Assembly: GCA_023412005.1 (NCBI GenBank)
Contig: JAEYOE010000032.1
Coordinates: 68,534 to 132,533 of the forward strand
DNA from: Bacillota bacterium
GTDB lineage: Bacteria > Bacillota > Clostridia > Christensenellales > SZUA-584
Length of the DNA: 64,000 nt
Direction: 5' to 3'
Shown here: positions 1 through 7,849 of the stretch, piece by piece
How the letters are laid out: the number at the start of each line of letters is the position of its first letter
Numbering within the stretch: position 1 is the first letter of the stretch
The notes under the pieces: model-generated
What the model saw: only the letters and a program-made list of their open reading frames with translations
Databases searched by the model: none
Told to the model about the DNA's origin: nothing
Made by a program: the position numbers and the translations under genes

Positions 1-188
1 TCATAGAACAGCGGTTTGTGCAGCGAAAAAGGACGATTCGGATTTTCGGCCATGTAGTCGGCGAGGCGCTGGCACGTTTTGCCGATTTCGTTTTCAGCAT
101 CCCAGCTGCCCTTTGAGCTGATGGGGTCGCCGTAGAAGCTGACACCACCGAGCAGCAACGCATCAAGATACACGATCTTCGTTTTCAT
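1..188 (-). CDS. GyrI-like small-molecule-binding domain protein (partial, runs off window start)
   Basis: Only the first 62 codons are present; the rest lies beyond base 1. The N-terminus begins MKTKIVYLDALLLGGVSFYG and contains a WDAENEIGKTCQRL stretch. This resembles the opening of stand-alone GyrI-like or AraC-effector-binding-type proteins, which bind small hydrophobic ligands and have no DNA-binding domain. A strong Shine-Dalgarno (AAGGAGAACCG) sits directly before the ATG and fixes the start. The gene diverges from trmO, with about 140 bases between them. Assignment rests on the general pattern of this short fragment, so the family call is tentative. Confidence 0.5.
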   Translation of the reverse strand, partial: MKTKIVYLDALLLGGVSFYGDPISSKGSWDAENEIGKTCQRLADYMAENPNRPFSLHKPLFY

Positions 189-326
189 TCGGTTCTCCTT
201 AAAAGGCAGGATTCATCAAACTTTGGTCTCATAGGCCTTGAATAGCGGCCTATCAAGGGCAAGACACATCGAGATAAGACGGGTGTTGCTGTGTATAATA
301 TACCAAAAAGCAAGGAGGATTGACAG

Positions 327-803
327 ATGGTATGTTTTAACCCGATCGGAAAAGTGGCCATAGAAAACGGCAGGTATTTCATTGAGCTAGAGGGTGAGGT
401 GTTTGCGGCGGTGCAGGGGCTGGAGGATTTCAGCCATATCAAAATGATCTGGTGGTTTAACCTTTACGACAGCGAGGAAACGAGAAAGTATTATGTGATG
501 GACAAACCGTACAAAAAGGGCCCCGACAAAATTGGCGTTTTTGCAACGCGCGGGCCGGTCCGGCCCAACCCGATTGCTGTGACGGTTTGTAAGCTGCTTT
601 CGGTGGATGCGCAAAAGCACCGCATTGAAATCGCTTATACCGACGCAGAGAATGAGACCCCGGTGCTCGACATCAAGCCGTATTACCCGTGCGAAGACAG
701 AGTAAGAGAGGCCGGCGTGCCGGGCTGGTGCGCCCATTGGCCTAAGTACTTTGAGGACGGTGACGATTTTGACTGGAGCGCCGAATTTAACTTTCCGGAA
801 TAA
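327..803 (+). CDS. trmO: tRNA (N6-threonylcarbamoyladenosine(37)-N6)-methyltransferase TrmO (TsaA/YaeB-like)
   Basis: 158 residues, the usual length for the single-domain bacterial form. TrmO is a SAM-dependent enzyme that methylates t6A37 to m6t6A37 in some ANN-decoding tRNAs. The family signature is clear: PIGKVAIENG near the start, DFSHIKMIWWF near residue 35, and the hallmark GVFATRGPVRPNPI near residue 70 (family pattern F-TRSP-RPNPIG). LDIKPYYPCEDRV follows in the C-terminal third. The start has an ideal AAGGAGG Shine-Dalgarno. TATAAT at 294-299 is a plausible -10 without an obvious -35. It is followed after about 40 bases by a co-directional hydrolase gene, so the two may be co-transcribed up to the terminator near 1400. 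Confidence 0.88.
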   Translation: MVCFNPIGKVAIENGRYFIELEGEVFAAVQGLEDFSHIKMIWWFNLYDSEETRKYYVMDKPYKKGPDKIGVFATRGPVRPNPIAVTVCKLLSVDAQKHRIEIAYTDAENETPVLDIKPYYPCEDRVREAGVPGWCAHWPKYFEDGDDFDWSAEFNFPE

Positions 804-846
804 GGCGGTATAATGAGTGGCGTGAATAGATGAGGACGGTGCGTGT

Positions 847-1365
847 ATGAAGTGTGCCCTGCTGGTGGTGGATATGCAGACAGCTGTCTTTGAGATGAAG
901 CAGCCCGTTTTTGCGGCAAATGATTTGATTCAGTCGGTCGAGGCGGCTGTCGGCGCAGCGCATGAGCGGGGCATAAGGGTGGTGTTCACGCGGCATGAGA
1001 ACAAGAGCTTTCTCGTCAAACATACGCCGGGCTGGGAGATCATTCAGGGTATCGGAGTCCGTGAGAGTGACGTTATCATCGGGAAAAAGCACCCGGATGT
1101 TTTCGCGGACACCGGCCTTGATGCGATGTTCAAAGAGCAAGGCATTGATACGGTGATCGTTTTGGGGCTTATTTCCAATGGCTGCGTAAAAGCGGCGTGT
1201 CTGTCTGCGCTGGATAAAGGGTATGCGGTGTATCTTCTCAGTGATGCGCACAGTACGTTTTATAAACATGCAGAGAAGATCATCGCACAAACGAACAGCG
1301 AGATGGAAGCGGCGGGTGTAAAGCTGCTGTCGGTTGAGCAGATGATAACGCTGCGAATTGCATAG
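847..1365 (+). CDS. Isochorismatase-family cysteine hydrolase
   Basis: 172 residues with the compact isochorismatase-like fold. The catalytic triad can be read: Asp9 in LLVVDMQ, a Lys at 80 or 81 in GKKHPDVF, and nucleophile Cys113 in LISNGCVKA. Members hydrolyse amides or vinyl ethers (nicotinamide, isochorismate, N-carbamoyl compounds). The substrate cannot be told from sequence. The spacing to the upstream trmO stop is short, with GAGGA about ten bases before the ATG, suggesting one transcript that ends at the terminator at 1391-1415. Confidence 0.85.
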   Translation: MKCALLVVDMQTAVFEMKQPVFAANDLIQSVEAAVGAAHERGIRVVFTRHENKSFLVKHTPGWEIIQGIGVRESDVIIGKKHPDVFADTGLDAMFKEQGIDTVIVLGLISNGCVKAACLSALDKGYAVYLLSDAHSTFYKHAEKIIAQTNSEMEAAGVKLLSVEQMITLRIA

Positions 1366-1390
1366 CGAATAGGAAATGAAGCCAATATAA

Positions 1391-1415
1391 AAAAAGCCGC
1401 TCGAGCGGCTTTTTT
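1391..1415. terminator. Bidirectional intrinsic terminator
   Basis: Perfect palindrome AGCCGCTCGAGCGGCT (1395-1410) flanked by A-run and T-run, so it can stop the hydrolase transcript (+) and the cysteine synthase/antitoxin-like transcript (-). Confidence 0.88.
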
Positions 1416-1450
1416 GAGTTCTTTACTTTTGCAGATCACTTATCAAAAAG

Positions 1451-1636
1451 TCAAGTTAATTTTCTCGTATGCTTGACGACATAACGGTTAACCAATTCGT
1501 CCGCACTTATCTTGCCTTTCGGCATGGCAATACAATCGCGTTTAACTGATCGAGAGGCGTTAAAGCCTTCCACTTTCATATTGGCATCAACACGTTTGAT
1601 TATCGCTAGGTTTTTTTGCGATGTTCTTGTTGACAT
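1451..1636 (-). CDS. VbhA-like (Fic-inhibitor type) orphan antitoxin
   Basis: 61 residues. The middle reads KVEGFNASRSVKRDC followed by GKISADELVNRYV. This matches the pattern of VbhA-family antitoxins (x-x-EGF-x-x-S ... C ... GEIS-x-DEL), short proteins whose inhibitory helix blocks the ATP site of Fic AMP-transferases. The canonical inhibitory motif is (S/T)xxxE(G/N). Here the corresponding stretch is NMKVEG, so the Ser/Thr is replaced by Asn. It starts 15 bases after the cysteine synthase stop, with AGGA overlapping that stop region, so it is probably translated from the same mRNA. No Fic (HPFx(D/E)GN) protein is visible nearby. Family assignment is by motif memory only. Confidence 0.5.
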   Translation of the reverse strand: MSTRTSQKNLAIIKRVDANMKVEGFNASRSVKRDCIAMPKGKISADELVNRYVVKHTRKLT

Positions 1637-1650
1637 AAATGTTACTAATC

Positions 1651-2544
1651 CTAAAACAGCTTTGTGCTCAAATACTTCTCGCCCCGGTCAGGGAATATGC
1701 AAACGATCATGCCGCTCTCAATCTGCTCGGCCACCTTAATGGCCGCCAGCATCGCCGCGCCGGACGACATGCCGCAAAAAATCCCCTCTTCCTTTACAAT
1801 GCGGCGCGCCATATCAAACGCCTCTTCCGAATCGATCATGATAGAAATGTCGATCATCGCGGGATTATAGATGTCGGGCACAATGGCCTCGCTCATGTTT
1901 TTGAGCCCTTGTATGTAATGGCCTTTCACCGGATGCGCCTCCACAATGCGAATAGCGGGATTCAGCTCCTTCAAGCGCTTGGCGGTGCCCATCAGAGTGC
2001 CCGACGTGCCGAGTGCCGATACAAAATGCGTGATGCGCCCCTCTGTATCACGGATCATTTCCTCGGCCGTGGTTGAATAGTGCGCGATCTTGTTGTAGCG
2101 GTTGGTGAACTGATCGGGCATGAAATACTTCTCGGGGTTTTGCGCCACCAGCTCGCGTGCCTTGCGTATCGCGCCGTCGGTGCCTTCATCCGCCGCCGTG
2201 AGTATCACCTTGCTGCCAAACGCCGTGATCATCTTCTGGCGCTCCTCGGATACCGCGCTGCTCATCACAATTTCAACAGGGTATCCCTTCACCGCGCCGA
2301 TCATCGCGAGCGCGATGCCCGTGTTGCCCGAGGTGGGCTCAATAATCGTTTTGCCCGGGCACAGCGTGCCCTCGGCTTCGGCTTGCTCCACCATTTTAAG
2401 CGCAATGCGGTCTTTTATGCTGCCTGTCGGGTTGGTGCCTTCGTTTTTTGCGTAAATCTCAACGCCGGGTTTTTGAAACAGTTTGTTGATCCTCACCAGC
2501 GGTGTGTTACCGATTGTGCTTAATATATTGCCGTAAACGTTCAT
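1651..2544 (-). CDS. cysM: Cysteine synthase (O-acetylserine sulfhydrylase), CysM-like type
   Basis: 297 residues, full length for fold-type II PLP enzymes that make L-cysteine from O-acetylserine and sulfide or thiosulfate. The PLP lysine is Lys44 in NPTGSIKDR, and the substrate/phosphate loop TSGNTG is at 71-76. EAHPVKGHYIQGLKNM replaces the usual CysK-type C-terminal region. The substrate-side segment IVMSSAVSEERQKM differs from the TMPETMSIER of the second, CysK-type synthase at 63697. The start has a GGAG ribosome binding site. The stop is followed directly by the VbhA-like gene. CysM versus another beta-family lyase (for example cystathionine beta-synthase-like) cannot be settled here. 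Confidence 0.82.
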   Translation of the reverse strand: MNVYGNILSTIGNTPLVRINKLFQKPGVEIYAKNEGTNPTGSIKDRIALKMVEQAEAEGTLCPGKTIIEPTSGNTGIALAMIGAVKGYPVEIVMSSAVSEERQKMITAFGSKVILTAADEGTDGAIRKARELVAQNPEKYFMPDQFTNRYNKIAHYSTTAEEMIRDTEGRITHFVSALGTSGTLMGTAKRLKELNPAIRIVEAHPVKGHYIQGLKNMSEAIVPDIYNPAMIDISIMIDSEEAFDMARRIVKEEGIFCGMSSGAAMLAAIKVAEQIESGMIVCIFPDRGEKYLSTKLF

Positions 2545-2585
2545 AAGCTGCCGTTCTCCGTTCCCCCGAATTGTAGACTCTCTTC

Positions 2586-2613
2586 ATTATAGTTTATATT
2601 GGCACCATTGCAA
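2586..2613 (-). promoter_or_regulatory. Promoter of the cysteine synthase gene
   Basis: On the minus strand TTGCAA (2613-2608), a 16-base spacer and a perfect TATAAT (2591-2586) lie about 40 bases upstream of the cysteine synthase ATG. No T-box or SAM-type leader is present in that short 5' region. Confidence 0.55.
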
Positions 2614-2616
2614 GTG

Positions 2617-3288
2617 TTACAGCCATTCGGGCCGCGTATAGATTTTGAGCTCAATGCGCTCCGCTTCAATCTCAGGGTGCTGTGCGTTGAACAGCGCCAG
2701 CGTTTCATTGGTGCCGCTTATGTACCTGAGCGGCGTACCGGTGCACTCGCTCAACGCCTGAACAACGCTGAGGCCATCACTGAGCTCGCTGCCGGTGGTG
2801 CCGGTGCCAAGGTTCGTGTTCAGCACAAAGCCATCGGCTTTCAGGCGTGCGCTCATCTGAATGCGTGCAACACTTTCTGCCAAATGATCTGCGTCGGTTT
2901 GAAACGGCCTTAACGTATTCACCACGAACAGCGCTTCCACTTCGCTGCGCTGCGCGTCGAACTGGGGCTTTAATGTGCCGAGCGCCGCTGCGCCCACCGG
3001 GTCGCCCCCGCAGTCGAACACAGCGTGGCCGCCCTGAAACGCCGCATAAATATCCGGCGGCAGCGACGGTAAATCCACCCCGGTGTTCGCGTATACGGGT
3101 GCTATGACGCGCACGCCGTGCTCCCGCAGCATGGCTGAGTGCTCCGAGGAACGAAAATACGGATTGACGATATCAAGATCGATCAGCATCACATCCGGGT
3201 GCTGCGCCGCCAGCTTAAGCGCGAGATTTAAAGACAGCTCTGTTTTGCCGCTGCCGTAATTGCCAAAAAGAACGGTGATTTTTTTCAT
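2617..3288 (-). CDS. P-loop ATPase of the MinD/ParA-like (SIMIBI) class
   Basis: 223 residues from the ATG at 3288, chosen because AGGAGCAACCCA precedes it and it starts just before the P-loop (MKKITVLFGNYGSGKTE, Walker A residues 9-16). A longer reading frame upstream has no ribosome binding site. LIDLDIVNPYF resembles the switch I/Walker A' region, and AVFDCGGDPVGAAAL is a Walker B-like segment. C-terminal residues LRYISGTNETLAL follow. The partner or substrate is unknown. It lies 11 bases downstream of the FAD oxidoreductase gene on the same strand, so they probably form an operon. Confidence 0.72.
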   Translation of the reverse strand: MKKITVLFGNYGSGKTELSLNLALKLAAQHPDVMLIDLDIVNPYFRSSEHSAMLREHGVRVIAPVYANTGVDLPSLPPDIYAAFQGGHAVFDCGGDPVGAAALGTLKPQFDAQRSEVEALFVVNTLRPFQTDADHLAESVARIQMSARLKADGFVLNTNLGTGTTGSELSDGLSVVQALSECTGTPLRYISGTNETLALFNAQHPEIEAERIELKIYTRPEWL

Positions 3289-3299
3289 TGGGTTGCTCC

Positions 3300-4892
3300 T
3301 TATTCGTTTGGCCTTTTGTAAAGGCTCATTAAAGCCTCGGCGCATTTTATGCCATCCACTGCGGCGGATACAATGCCGCCCGCGTACCCCGCGCCCTCGC
3401 CCGCCGGAAATAATCCGGTGAAACCCTGCGCCTGACAGTCGTCATTGCGCGGCAGACGCACGGGGGACGACGTGCGCGTCTCAACGCCGGTCAGCACCGC
3501 GTCCGGCATCGCAAAGCCTTTCAGCTTGCGGTCAAAATCGCTGAGGCCCGCCTTGAGCGCGTCTGTAATGACGGGCGGCAGACACGCGTGCAGATCGGAT
3601 GGTACCGCGTACGGGCGGTAAGACGGCGCAACACGGCCAAACTGTGATGTCGCTTTGCTGTCGAAAAAATCGCGCAGTGTTTGCGCGGGTGCGCCATGGC
3701 CGCCGGTCAGCGCGAAAGCCGCGCGTTCGAGCCGCTGCGCAAATGCGATGCCCCCAAGCGGGCCGCTCTCAAAATCGGAAGGGGAAACGCCCACCACCAC
3801 CGCGCTGTTTGAGTTTTCCATATCACGCGCGTACCAGCTCATGCCGTTCACCGCAATGCCGTCCGGCTCGGTGGAGGAATTGATCACCTCACCGCCCGGG
3901 CACATACAAAACGTATACACGCCACGCCCGCGATACGACGATGTGAGCCGGTATTCCGCCGCACCGAGCATCGGGTGCCCCAGTGCCGCGCCGTACTGCG
4001 CTTTGTCAATAAAGGCACGCGGGTGTTCAATTCGCACACCGGCCGCGAACGGCTTTGGCAAGATGGTTATGCCCTTTTGCAGCAGCATGCGGTATGTGTC
4101 GCGCGCGCTGTGGCCGATGCAGAGCGCCACCGCGCGCGTTTCAACCGAGTGAGACATCCCGTTTTTCACATAAGCGATACCGGACATCGAATCGCCTTCC
4201 GAAAATATGTCCGTCAGGCGGCTTTCGAACGAGACCTCGCCGCCCAGACTGACGATTTTACCGATGATGCCCGATACCGCCGTGCGGATATGCTCGGTAC
4301 CGGTATGCGGCTTGGTATCTGTCAATATGGAAGCCGGTGCGCCGTGGTCCGCGAGCGTTTGCAGCACATAGTCGCTGCGCGGATCTTTAATGCGCGTGGT
4401 CAGTTTCCCGTCTGAAAAAGCACCCGCGCCGCCCGCGCCGAAACAAACGTTGCTTTCGGGGTTTAATATACCTGTGTCGCGAAGCCGCGCCACATCCGTG
4501 CTTCGCGACTCTATATCGCGTCCGCGCTCAAGTATCAGCGGCTTGTAGCCGTGCTTGGCGAGCGTCAGCGCCGCAAACAAACCGCATGGCCCCGTACCCA
4601 CCACGACAACGCGTCCGGCAGGACGGCTGCCATACACGATGTCCGGCTCGCGGTAGCTGTGGGCAGCGCCATGAACGTTTTCGAGCGTTTTTTGACGTTC
4701 GGCATCATGCAGATCAATCAGCACCGTCAGCACAAGGCGCAGCTGTGCGCGCCGCGCATCAACCGACTGCCGCTTGACGCGCAGCGCCGCGATGTCGGAT
4801 ACCGGTATGGCCAGCAAATCGGCGGTAGCTTGTCTTAATTCGCTTTCATGCGCTTCGAGCGGCACGCTGAGGCCGGAGAGTATGATTGACAT
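3300..4892 (-). CDS. FAD-dependent oxidoreductase (COG2509-like uncharacterised dehydrogenase)
   Basis: 530 residues from ATG 4892, preceded by the strong GGAAGGAAG. An N-terminal segment of about 95 residues (MSIILSGLSVPLEAHESEL onwards) precedes the dinucleotide-binding fold with VVVVGTGPCGLFAAL at about 95-110. FGAGGAGAFSDGKLTTR follows, which is typical of this uncharacterised FAD-dehydrogenase family. The C-terminus has GLFPAGEGAGYAGGIVSAAVDG, the second FAD-contact motif. Members are soluble flavoproteins of unknown substrate, common in Clostridia. It sits between the cdaR terminator and the P-loop ATPase gene, which it probably precedes in one transcript. Confidence 0.82.
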   Translation of the reverse strand: MSIILSGLSVPLEAHESELRQATADLLAIPVSDIAALRVKRQSVDARRAQLRLVLTVLIDLHDAERQKTLENVHGAAHSYREPDIVYGSRPAGRVVVVGTGPCGLFAALTLAKHGYKPLILERGRDIESRSTDVARLRDTGILNPESNVCFGAGGAGAFSDGKLTTRIKDPRSDYVLQTLADHGAPASILTDTKPHTGTEHIRTAVSGIIGKIVSLGGEVSFESRLTDIFSEGDSMSGIAYVKNGMSHSVETRAVALCIGHSARDTYRMLLQKGITILPKPFAAGVRIEHPRAFIDKAQYGAALGHPMLGAAEYRLTSSYRGRGVYTFCMCPGGEVINSSTEPDGIAVNGMSWYARDMENSNSAVVVGVSPSDFESGPLGGIAFAQRLERAAFALTGGHGAPAQTLRDFFDSKATSQFGRVAPSYRPYAVPSDLHACLPPVITDALKAGLSDFDRKLKGFAMPDAVLTGVETRTSSPVRLPRNDDCQAQGFTGLFPAGEGAGYAGGIVSAAVDGIKCAEALMSLYKRPNE

Positions 4893-4916
4893 AATGGCTT
4901 CCTTCCAAGACTTTAA

Positions 4917-4940
4917 AAGGGGACGGTTATCCGTCCCCTT
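4917..4940 (-). terminator. Intrinsic terminator after cdaA-cdaR
   Basis: AAGGGGACGG-TTAT-CCGTCCCCTT is a perfect 10-bp stem. On the minus strand it is followed by TTTT, between the cdaR stop (4960) and the next gene start (4892), so it separates the c-di-AMP genes from the oxidoreductase. Confidence 0.85.
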
Positions 4941-4959
4941 CATAGTATACGCGAAACGT

Positions 4960-6225
4960 TTAAGAGATCGTCACCGTCACGGTACCAATATTGGCGGTGA
5001 AGTTCTGCTCCGTAAATCCTTTGGGGATTTCAAACAGAACCTTGAGGCTGTAGGTACCCGGCTTCAATCCGCCCAGATCCACATAAGGCACGATGCTGCT
5101 GCGATTCAGCTTCGACATGGCGGAAACGCCCGCCATCGCTGTGACATCCACCCTGGGTACACTGATTTGCGCGCGCAGTCCGCTCCCGAGATCTTTTGTT
5201 TTTATCGCCACATCCGTGTAGGTTTTGGTTTTGCTTATTTCACGAATCGTGATGTTCACCTGTGCTTTTTGCTGGGTCAGTACGGTCACGCCTTCGGGCG
5301 GCTGATAATCGAGCGCGACGGATTCACTCGCGCTTTTCCCGCCGATGCTGTACGGCACGAGGCCGATGCTATTCAGTCCCAGCAGCGTCTGTGCATCTCC
5401 GGCAACTGTCACTGTTCGCGGCTCGCACGTAATTTCAGCGACTTCATAACCGGCCGCCACCTCATATTGTCCGACGATCGAGCTCGCCACATCAACTGAA
5501 ACAGTTTTCATCGACTGTACGTTCAGCTTAACGATAACGGAGGGCAGCATGTTTGGGAACAGTGACTTATCGACCACATTTCCTTCATAATCCAGCAGAT
5601 CGATATCCACGCTTTTGCTGTAGCCTTCGGTGAGCCCGGTTAAATCCACGTTACAGACGGCGCTTGCCACCTTTTCCACGTCCGTTTGAGCTCCGTTCAC
5701 CTCCACCGTGGTGGTCATGATTTCGGGTGCACTGGCGTAATAACCACTCGGCACACTGCCGATAACATTGACGGTAACGGGAACGAGTTTCGTTTTGTAC
5801 CAATCCACGTGTACTTTCACGGTATGCGGGTTGGTTTCTATCACTTGCCCGTTGATGCCGACGGGAACGGCGTCCACATCAAGGGGGTAATCGCCGGGCA
5901 CGCTGATTTCAGACAGATCCACATAAGCATTGAGGCTTCTGCTGTTCAGCTTGCTCAGCAGCTTGATGTCGCTCTGCTTGACGACGATTTTAACGCTGGT
6001 CGGGGTCAGCGGGTCTGAAAGGCTTTGGGAAATCACAAGGCCATTGTTTTTTAATTCACTCATGCCTTTGTAACTCACCGGCACATCATTCACAACGCGT
6101 GTTCTGTCCGGGTTGATGATTGAGAGCACATAGCTCCAGAGTATCACAGCGAAAAGCACGGCCATGATTTTTATCACAAGGTTGCTTTTCACAACGTTCA
6201 ATATGGCTTTAAGCACGGTCTTCAT
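4960..6225 (-). CDS. cdaR: CdaR / YbbR-domain regulator of the diadenylate cyclase
   Basis: 421 residues from ATG 6225; a GTG at 6234 is too close to the AAGGA to be preferred. One N-terminal transmembrane helix (LVIKIMAVLFAVILWSYVL) anchors an extracytoplasmic series of YbbR repeats of about 80-90 residues, with recurring PVTVNV, VKIVV and VTVAG strands. In Bacillus and Listeria this protein binds CdaA at the membrane and modulates c-di-AMP synthesis. Its start lies inside the end of cdaA (17-base overlap), indicating coupled translation. The usual third gene, glmM, is not next in line here, because a terminator and an FAD oxidoreductase follow. Confidence 0.9.
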   Translation of the reverse strand: MKTVLKAILNVVKSNLVIKIMAVLFAVILWSYVLSIINPDRTRVVNDVPVSYKGMSELKNNGLVISQSLSDPLTPTSVKIVVKQSDIKLLSKLNSRSLNAYVDLSEISVPGDYPLDVDAVPVGINGQVIETNPHTVKVHVDWYKTKLVPVTVNVIGSVPSGYYASAPEIMTTTVEVNGAQTDVEKVASAVCNVDLTGLTEGYSKSVDIDLLDYEGNVVDKSLFPNMLPSVIVKLNVQSMKTVSVDVASSIVGQYEVAAGYEVAEITCEPRTVTVAGDAQTLLGLNSIGLVPYSIGGKSASESVALDYQPPEGVTVLTQQKAQVNITIREISKTKTYTDVAIKTKDLGSGLRAQISVPRVDVTAMAGVSAMSKLNRSSIVPYVDLGGLKPGTYSLKVLFEIPKGFTEQNFTANIGTVTVTIS

Positions 6226-7057
6226 GGTTATCACGTCCTTTTCGAATGATGCGAAGACCTCTGAATTTTTGCGGTTGTTTGTTTATCATATACATATCTT
6301 CCAGCAAATCGCGAATGGCTTTGGAATCGAGATAGCGTATCAGCGTGCCGTCCTGAGCCACAGAAATCACGCCGGTTTCCTCCGATACGACGAGCGTCAC
6401 GCAATCGGATACTTCCGAGACGCCGAGCGCTGCGCGGTGCCGGGTGCCAAGTTCCTGACCGATCTGTTTATTGTCGCTCAGCGGTAAAAAACATCCTGCC
6501 GCTTCAATGACATCATCGCGGATGATCACCGCACCGTCGTGCAGCGGCGAATTCGTGAAAAAGAGATTCTCCAGCAATTCGGTTGAGATCACCGCACCGA
6601 TGCGCGTGCCGCTCTCAATCACATCTTTAAGGCCCGTTTTTCGTTCAAAAACGATCAACGCGCCCACACGTTTTTTAGAAAGGCTTAACACCGCCTTCAA
6701 TATACTCTCCAGGTTTTCCTGCGCGTTGGTTGACTGCGAGGATGTCAGGTCGATATGACCGCGGCCAATGCGCGCGAGTGCACGGCGAATTTCGGGATGG
6801 AATATGATGACGATGACGATGGCACCGGAGTTCAGCACATAATTAAGCAGCCACGTGGTTCCGACGAACCCCAAGAAATCCGTGACCCAGGTGGCAAGCA
6901 ATATAATTCCAAGCCCTTTTAGCACCTGCATGGCACGCGTTTTGGATGTCAGCTTTAATAGCCAGTAAATGATGACAGCCAAAAGCACAATATCAATCAA
7001 ATCAACGATTTCAAAATCGGATATGCTGTTGATAATGCCGTTGATGATACTTTCCAA
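6209..7057 (-). CDS. cdaA: Diadenylate cyclase CdaA (c-di-AMP synthase)
   Basis: 282 residues. N-terminal membrane helices (IVLLAVIIYWLLKL; GLGIILLATWVTDFL; GAIVIVIIF) are followed by the DAC domain. The catalytic motifs are intact: DGA at 174-176 (PLHDGAVIIR) and RHR at 206-208 (GTRHRAALG). It condenses two ATP to c-di-AMP, which controls potassium and osmolyte transport and cell-wall homeostasis in Firmicutes. The start codon is TTG at 7057, spaced about seven bases from AAAGGTGA. It overlaps cdaR, so the two products are made together. Confidence 0.93.
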   Translation of the reverse strand: MESIINGIINSISDFEIVDLIDIVLLAVIIYWLLKLTSKTRAMQVLKGLGIILLATWVTDFLGFVGTTWLLNYVLNSGAIVIVIIFHPEIRRALARIGRGHIDLTSSQSTNAQENLESILKAVLSLSKKRVGALIVFERKTGLKDVIESGTRIGAVISTELLENLFFTNSPLHDGAVIIRDDVIEAAGCFLPLSDNKQIGQELGTRHRAALGVSEVSDCVTLVVSEETGVISVAQDGTLIRYLDSKAIRDLLEDMYMINKQPQKFRGLRIIRKGRDNHEDRA

Positions 7058-7238
7058 AACGACGTCACCTTTCGAAAATCATTCCACCACGAATAACAAC
7101 CAAAGGATGCACAATTGTGAATGTCACTTTTTATATTATAAACGATTATCAGAAAAAAGCATACCCGTATCAAACAAATACCAAAAAAATTACGATTATT
7201 GGATGAAAATAAATGCACAGACACATGCTGGCACCGGC

Positions 7239-7267
7239 TTGTGGCGTATTGGCTGATGCGTTATAAT
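7239..7267 (+). promoter_or_regulatory. Promoter for a probably leaderless uracil-DNA glycosylase mRNA
   Basis: TTGTGG (7239-7244), a 17-base spacer and a perfect TATAAT (7262-7267) end only six bases before the ATG at 7274. Transcription would start at or next to that A, and no Shine-Dalgarno is present between -10 and ATG. Confidence 0.55.
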
Positions 7268-7273
7268 CAACAT

Positions 7274-7849
7274 ATGTACACAAGCTTATCACAAATTATG
7301 AATGATGTGGCGCAGTGTCAGCAATGCGGCCTATGCAAAACGCGCACGAACACGGTATTCGGCGAGGGCAACAGCCATGCGCGCGTTATGTTTATCGGCG
7401 AAGGGCCGGGGCGCGATGAGGATGAACTCGGGCGGCCGTTTGTGGGGCGTGCGGGGCAGTTGCTCGATAAAATGCTCGGCAGCATCAAGCTGACGCGCAA
7501 CGATGTTTACATCGCAAACGTGTTAAAGTGCAGGCCGCCGGGCAACAGAGACCCCGAGCCGGACGAAGCGGCGGCGTGCATCGGGTATCTGCGCGCACAG
7601 GTGAAGCTGATTAAGCCAAAAATCATTGTGTGTCTTGGGCGCATTTCCGCCAAATACATACTGAATCAGGATATCCGCATTATGAGAGACCGCGGCGTGT
7701 GGCACGAGGTCAAGGGGTTTTCGATTATGCCGACGTATCATCCGGCTGCGCTGCTGAGAAACGAGCTGCTGAAAAAAGATGCCTATAAAGATCTGCTGGC
7801 GATAAGACAAAAATACGACGAGACAGGCAGGGACAACCATGAAGCTTGA
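7274..7849 (+). CDS. Family 4 (Fe-S) uracil-DNA glycosylase
   Basis: 191 residues from ATG 7274; that start places the first Fe-S cysteine at residue 15, as in the family. The four cluster ligands are visible: Cys15 and Cys18 (CQQC), then Cys86 and Cys102 with the typical 15-residue spacing. Motif I is GEGPGRDED (42-50) and the second catalytic/binding motif is TYHPAAL (154-160). PFVGRAGQLLDKML is the conserved segment between them. The enzyme removes uracil arising from cytosine deamination. No ribosome binding site precedes the ATG, and the promoter directly abuts it, suggesting leaderless translation. It overlaps the next glycosylase-like gene by 11 bases. Confidence 0.88.
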   Translation: MYTSLSQIMNDVAQCQQCGLCKTRTNTVFGEGNSHARVMFIGEGPGRDEDELGRPFVGRAGQLLDKMLGSIKLTRNDVYIANVLKCRPPGNRDPEPDEAAACIGYLRAQVKLIKPKIIVCLGRISAKYILNQDIRIMRDRGVWHEVKGFSIMPTYHPAALLRNELLKKDAYKDLLAIRQKYDETGRDNHEA

